A stretch of 64,000 nucleotides of DNA, taken from positions 372,001 to 436,000 of the forward strand of contig NZ_CP009555.1 of NCBI RefSeq assembly GCF_000959365.1, written 5' to 3'. Positions 61,295 to 64,000 of this stretch are shown here, one piece after another. This stretch comes from Burkholderia oklahomensis C6786 (GTDB lineage Bacteria > Pseudomonadota > Gammaproteobacteria > Burkholderiales > Burkholderiaceae). The position numbers and the translations under genes are program-made. Position 1 is the stretch's first letter. The number at the start of each line of letters is the position of its first letter. The notes beneath the pieces were generated by a model. It was given only the letters and a program-made list of their open reading frames with translations, did no database searches and had not been told where the DNA came from.

Positions 61295-62830
61295 ATGAAG
61301 AATCTACGCGCTTCCTTTTCCACGTTTCCGCGCGACTTCGTGGCCGGCACCGTCGTGTTCCTCGTCGCGCTGCCGCTCTGCCTCGGAATCGCCAACGCAT
61401 CCGGCGTCGAGCCGTTCGCCGGCCTCGTGTCCGGCATCGTCGGCGGTCTCATCGTCGCCGTGCTGAGCGGCTCGCCGCTGTCCGTCAGCGGTCCCGCCGC
61501 GGGCCTCGTCGTGATCATCGTCGACGGCATCGCGCAGCTCGGCAGCTTCCAGGCGTTCCTGCTCGCCGTGCTGCTGTCGGGCGTCATCCAGTTCGGCCTC
61601 GGTCTCCTGAAGGCGGGCCGGTTCGCCGCATACGTGCCTTCGCCCGTGATCAAAGGAATGCTCGCCGCAATCGGCATCCTGCTCATCGTCAAGCAGATGC
61701 CGTTCGCGCTCGGCCTCGGCGGCGACGGCGACGCGCCGGGCCACGCGGTGCTCGCATCGAGCGTGATCGCGCTCGCGTCGCTCGCGCTCCTCGCCGTCTG
61801 GGAGACCCGCGCGATGCGCCGCTTCGCGTTCGTACGCCTCGTGCCCGCGCCGCTCGCCGTCGTGCTGCTCGGCATCGGCGCCACGTTCGCGCTCGGCTTC
61901 GTCGCGCCGCATTTCGCGCCGCCCGCCGAGCACCGGGTCGCGCTGCCCGAGCTCGCGTCGTTCGCCGCGCTCGGCAACGCGCTCAAGACCGCCGACCTCG
62001 GCCCGAACCTCGCGCACCTGCTGAACCCCGACGTGTGGCGCATCGCGATCACGCTCGCCGTCGTCGGGAGTCTCGAGACGCTGCTGAGCCTCGAAGCGGT
62101 CGAGCAGATCGATCCGAAGCGCCGTCCGACCCAGCCGAACCGCGAACTGAAGGCGCAAGGCGTCGGCAATCTCGTCGCGGGCGCGATCGGCGGCCTGCCG
62201 ATCACGTCGGTGATCGTGCGCAGCTCGGTCAACGTGAACGCAGGCGCGCAGAGCCGGATGTCGGCGATCGTGCACGGCGTGATGCTCGTCGTCAGCGTGT
62301 TCGCGCTCACCGGGCTCCTGAACCTGATTCCGCTCGCAAGCCTCGCGGCGATCCTGATTCACACGGGCTTCAAGCTCGCGAAACCGGCGCTCTTCACGTC
62401 GGTCGCGAAACAAGGCCCCGGCGCGTTCCTGCCGTTCGCGGTGACGATCGCGGGCGTGCTCGCGATCGACCTCCTCGCCGGCATCGCGCTCGGCCTCGCC
62501 TGCTGCGTGCTGGCCGTCGCGTGCGCGAACCTGCGCAGCCCGGCGACGCTCGCGCAGCACGACGACCACTATCTGCTGTCGTTCCGCAAGGACGTGTCGT
62601 TCCTCGGCAAGGTCCAGATCAAGCACTATCTCGCGCAGATCCCGGACCGCGCGGTCGTCATCATCGACGCGACCCGCGCCGACTACATCGACCACGACGT
62701 GCGCGAAATGCTCGATGCGTTCGTCGCGGAGGCGCCGCGGCGCGAGATCACGGTCGATTACCGGCGCCAGGTCCAGCACGCGCGCGGCCGCGGCATCCGC
62801 TGGTTCTTCCGCAGCCCGACGGCGCAGTGA
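61295..62830 (+). CDS. SulP-family anion permease with C-terminal STAS domain
   Basis: 511 residues. About 12 membrane helices in residues ~15-410: FVAGTVVFLVALPLCLGIA (helix 1) and SGPAAGLVV (helix 3) are typical SulP sequences. The C-terminal ~90 residues (RAVVIIDATRADYIDHDV region) are a STAS domain. Members move sulfate, bicarbonate or dicarboxylates; the adjacent carbonic anhydrase favours bicarbonate (BicA-like), by inference. Confidence 0.88.
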   Translation: MKNLRASFSTFPRDFVAGTVVFLVALPLCLGIANASGVEPFAGLVSGIVGGLIVAVLSGSPLSVSGPAAGLVVIIVDGIAQLGSFQAFLLAVLLSGVIQFGLGLLKAGRFAAYVPSPVIKGMLAAIGILLIVKQMPFALGLGGDGDAPGHAVLASSVIALASLALLAVWETRAMRRFAFVRLVPAPLAVVLLGIGATFALGFVAPHFAPPAEHRVALPELASFAALGNALKTADLGPNLAHLLNPDVWRIAITLAVVGSLETLLSLEAVEQIDPKRRPTQPNRELKAQGVGNLVAGAIGGLPITSVIVRSSVNVNAGAQSRMSAIVHGVMLVVSVFALTGLLNLIPLASLAAILIHTGFKLAKPALFTSVAKQGPGAFLPFAVTIAGVLAIDLLAGIALGLACCVLAVACANLRSPATLAQHDDHYLLSFRKDVSFLGKVQIKHYLAQIPDRAVVIIDATRADYIDHDVREMLDAFVAEAPRREITVDYRRQVQHARGRGIRWFFRSPTAQ

Positions 62831-62872
62831 GCGCGTGAGCCGGCGTGCGCCGGCTCGCCGTGCCGTCAAAAA

Positions 62873-62912
62873 AACGACGCCCCGCGAGGCCATCGGCCCG
62901 CGGGGCGTCGTT
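62873..62912. terminator. Bidirectional terminator
   Basis: 14-bp perfect arms (AACGACGCCCCGCG and complement) with inner GGCC pairing, between the converging sulP and leuA genes. A run flanks one side. Confidence 0.88.
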
Positions 62913-62958
62913 CATTCGGAACGCGGCGGCGATGCCGCCCGCGCACGCACGGCGCGTG

Positions 62959-64000
62959 TTACGCGCGCTGCGGATTCAGCTTGTCGGCGTTCGAGTACAG
63001 CTTGTTCAGCGCGGCGATGTACGCCTTGGCCGATGCGGCGACGATGTCCGGATCGGTGCCGACGCCGTTGACGATCCGCCCGCTCCTCGCCAGACGCACC
63101 GTCACTTCGCCCTGCGCCTGCGTCCCCGTCGTGATCGCGTTGACCGAATACAGCAGCAGCTCGGCGCCGCTGCCCACTTCGGTCTCGATCGCGTTGAACG
63201 TCGCGTCGACGGGGCCGTTGCCGCTCGCCTCGCCCGCCACTTCGCCGCCGTCGACGGCGAACACGACCTTCGCCTGCGGCCGCTCGCCCGTCTCCGAGCG
63301 CTGCGACAGCGACACGAACTTGTAGTGCTCATGCTCGTGCGCGAGCGCCGATTCCTCTTCGGTCACGATCGCGATGATGTCTTCGTCGAATATCTCGGCC
63401 TTGCGGTCGGCGAGATCCTTGAAGCGCGCGAACGCGGCGTTCAGCTCGGCTTCGCTGTCGAGCGCGATGCCGAGTTCCTGCAGGCGCTGCTTGAACGCGT
63501 TGCGGCCCGACAGCTTGCCGAGCACGATCTTGTTCGCGGTCCAGCCCACGTCTTCCGCGCGCATGATCTCGTACGTATCGCGCGCCTTCAGCACGCCGTC
63601 CTGGTGGATGCCCGATGCGTGCGCGAACGCGTTCGCGCCGACGACCGCCTTGTTCGGCTGCACGACGAAGCCGGTGATCTGCGACACGAGCTTCGACGCC
63701 GGCACGATCTGCGTCGTGTCGATGCCGAGATCGAGGCCGAAATAGTCCCTGCGGGTCTTCACGGCCATCACGATCTCTTCGAGCGACGTGTTGCCCGCGC
63801 GCTCGCCGAGGCCGTTGATCGTGCATTCGACCTGGCGCGCGCCGCCGATCTTCACGCCGGCGAGCGAGTTCGCGACCGCCATCCCCAGATCGTTGTGACA
63901 ATGCACCGAGAAGATCGCCTTGTCCGAGTTCGGGATGCGCTCGCGCAGCGTCTTCACGAGGTTGCCGTACAGCTCCGGCACGCCGTAGCCGACCGTATCC
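62959..64000 (-). CDS. leuA: 2-isopropylmalate synthase (N-terminus beyond window)
   Basis: 346 residues visible, cut at the window edge. The DRE-TIM catalytic part ends with the second signature [17 protein letters not shown]; metal-binding His residues are in HCH. Then the linker region and the LeuA dimer/regulatory domain ([35 protein letters not shown]), which binds leucine for feedback control. It condenses acetyl-CoA with 2-oxoisovalerate, first step of leucine synthesis. Confidence 0.95.
   Translation of the reverse strand, partial: DTVGYGVPELYGNLVKTLRERIPNSDKAIFSVHCHNDLGMAVANSLAGVKIGGARQVECTINGLGERAGNTSLEEIVMAVKTRRDYFGLDLGIDTTQIVPASKLVSQITGFVVQPNKAVVGANAFAHASGIHQDGVLKARDTYEIMRAEDVGWTANKIVLGKLSGRNAFKQRLQELGIALDSEAELNAAFARFKDLADRKAEIFDEDIIAIVTEEESALAHEHEHYKFVSLSQRSETGERPQAKVVFAVDGGEVAGEASGNGPVDATFNAIETEVGSGAELLLYSVNAITTGTQAQGEVTVRLARSGRIVNGVGTDPDIVAASAKAYIAALNKLYSNADKLNPQRA

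Overview
This window looks like a stretch of the large, housekeeping chromosome of a Burkholderia, most likely the B. pseudomallei / B. thailandensis / B. mallei group. The basis is the very high GC with strong G/C third positions, the betaproteobacterial rRNA operon, the gene order tpiA-secG-tRNA-Leu-nuoA-N, and several betaproteobacterial families (DUF2863, DUF2818, DUF1178). The species cannot be fixed from the sequence alone. The window is mostly core genome: no prophage, integrase, CRISPR array or complete insertion sequence was seen.

Layout. 1-5.3 kb: a truncated aspartic-protease lipoprotein, an orphan membrane histidine kinase, a lone sulfonate/nitrate-type periplasmic binding protein and a stand-alone IS5-type transposase N-terminal domain. 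5.9-11.8 kb: serA-like dehydrogenase, an AraC-family regulator divergent from a fatty-acid desaturase with a clear paired operator between them, and an M24 aminopeptidase. 12.6-18.5 kb: a complete minus-strand rRNA operon (two promoter candidates, boxA, 16S, tRNA-Ile(GAT), tRNA-Ala(TGC), 23S, 5S, terminator). 18.5-27.2 kb: DUF2863 protein, an atypical NarL-type regulator, a CbiM-like permease, a secreted protein with a Lys-rich tail, an M14 carboxypeptidase, YaaA, a PIN-domain protein with a large insertion, an aminotransferase and a glutathione transferase.

27.5-36 kb holds two acyl-CoA modules. The plus-strand run (enoyl-CoA hydratase, histidine phosphatase, APH-type kinase, ACAD11-like acyl-CoA dehydrogenase) resembles the kinase/dehydrogenase chemistry known from levulinate (Lva) and ACAD10/11 4-hydroxyacid catabolism. 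The minus-strand run has two adjacent acyl-CoA dehydrogenases that look like a heteromeric pair, plus two MaoC hydratases.

36-57.9 kb is one co-directional minus-strand block: rpsO, pnp, a quinone oxidoreductase, tpiA, secG, tRNA-Leu(GAG), the full 14-gene nuoA-N operon for respiratory complex I, then DUF2818 (overlapping nuoN by one base), a Nudix hydrolase and DUF1178. 58-64 kb: an orphan Leu/Ile/Val-type binding protein, a G/C-rich short tandem repeat, a BamE-like lipoprotein, a beta-carbonic anhydrase paired with a SulP transporter, and the C-terminal part of leuA.

The most interesting leads are the putative 4-hydroxyacyl-CoA operon (27501-31431), the AraC operator repeats (8593-8639), the PIN protein with an internal low-complexity insertion, and DUF2818 as a candidate complex I accessory protein. 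No wholly new system was proven here.
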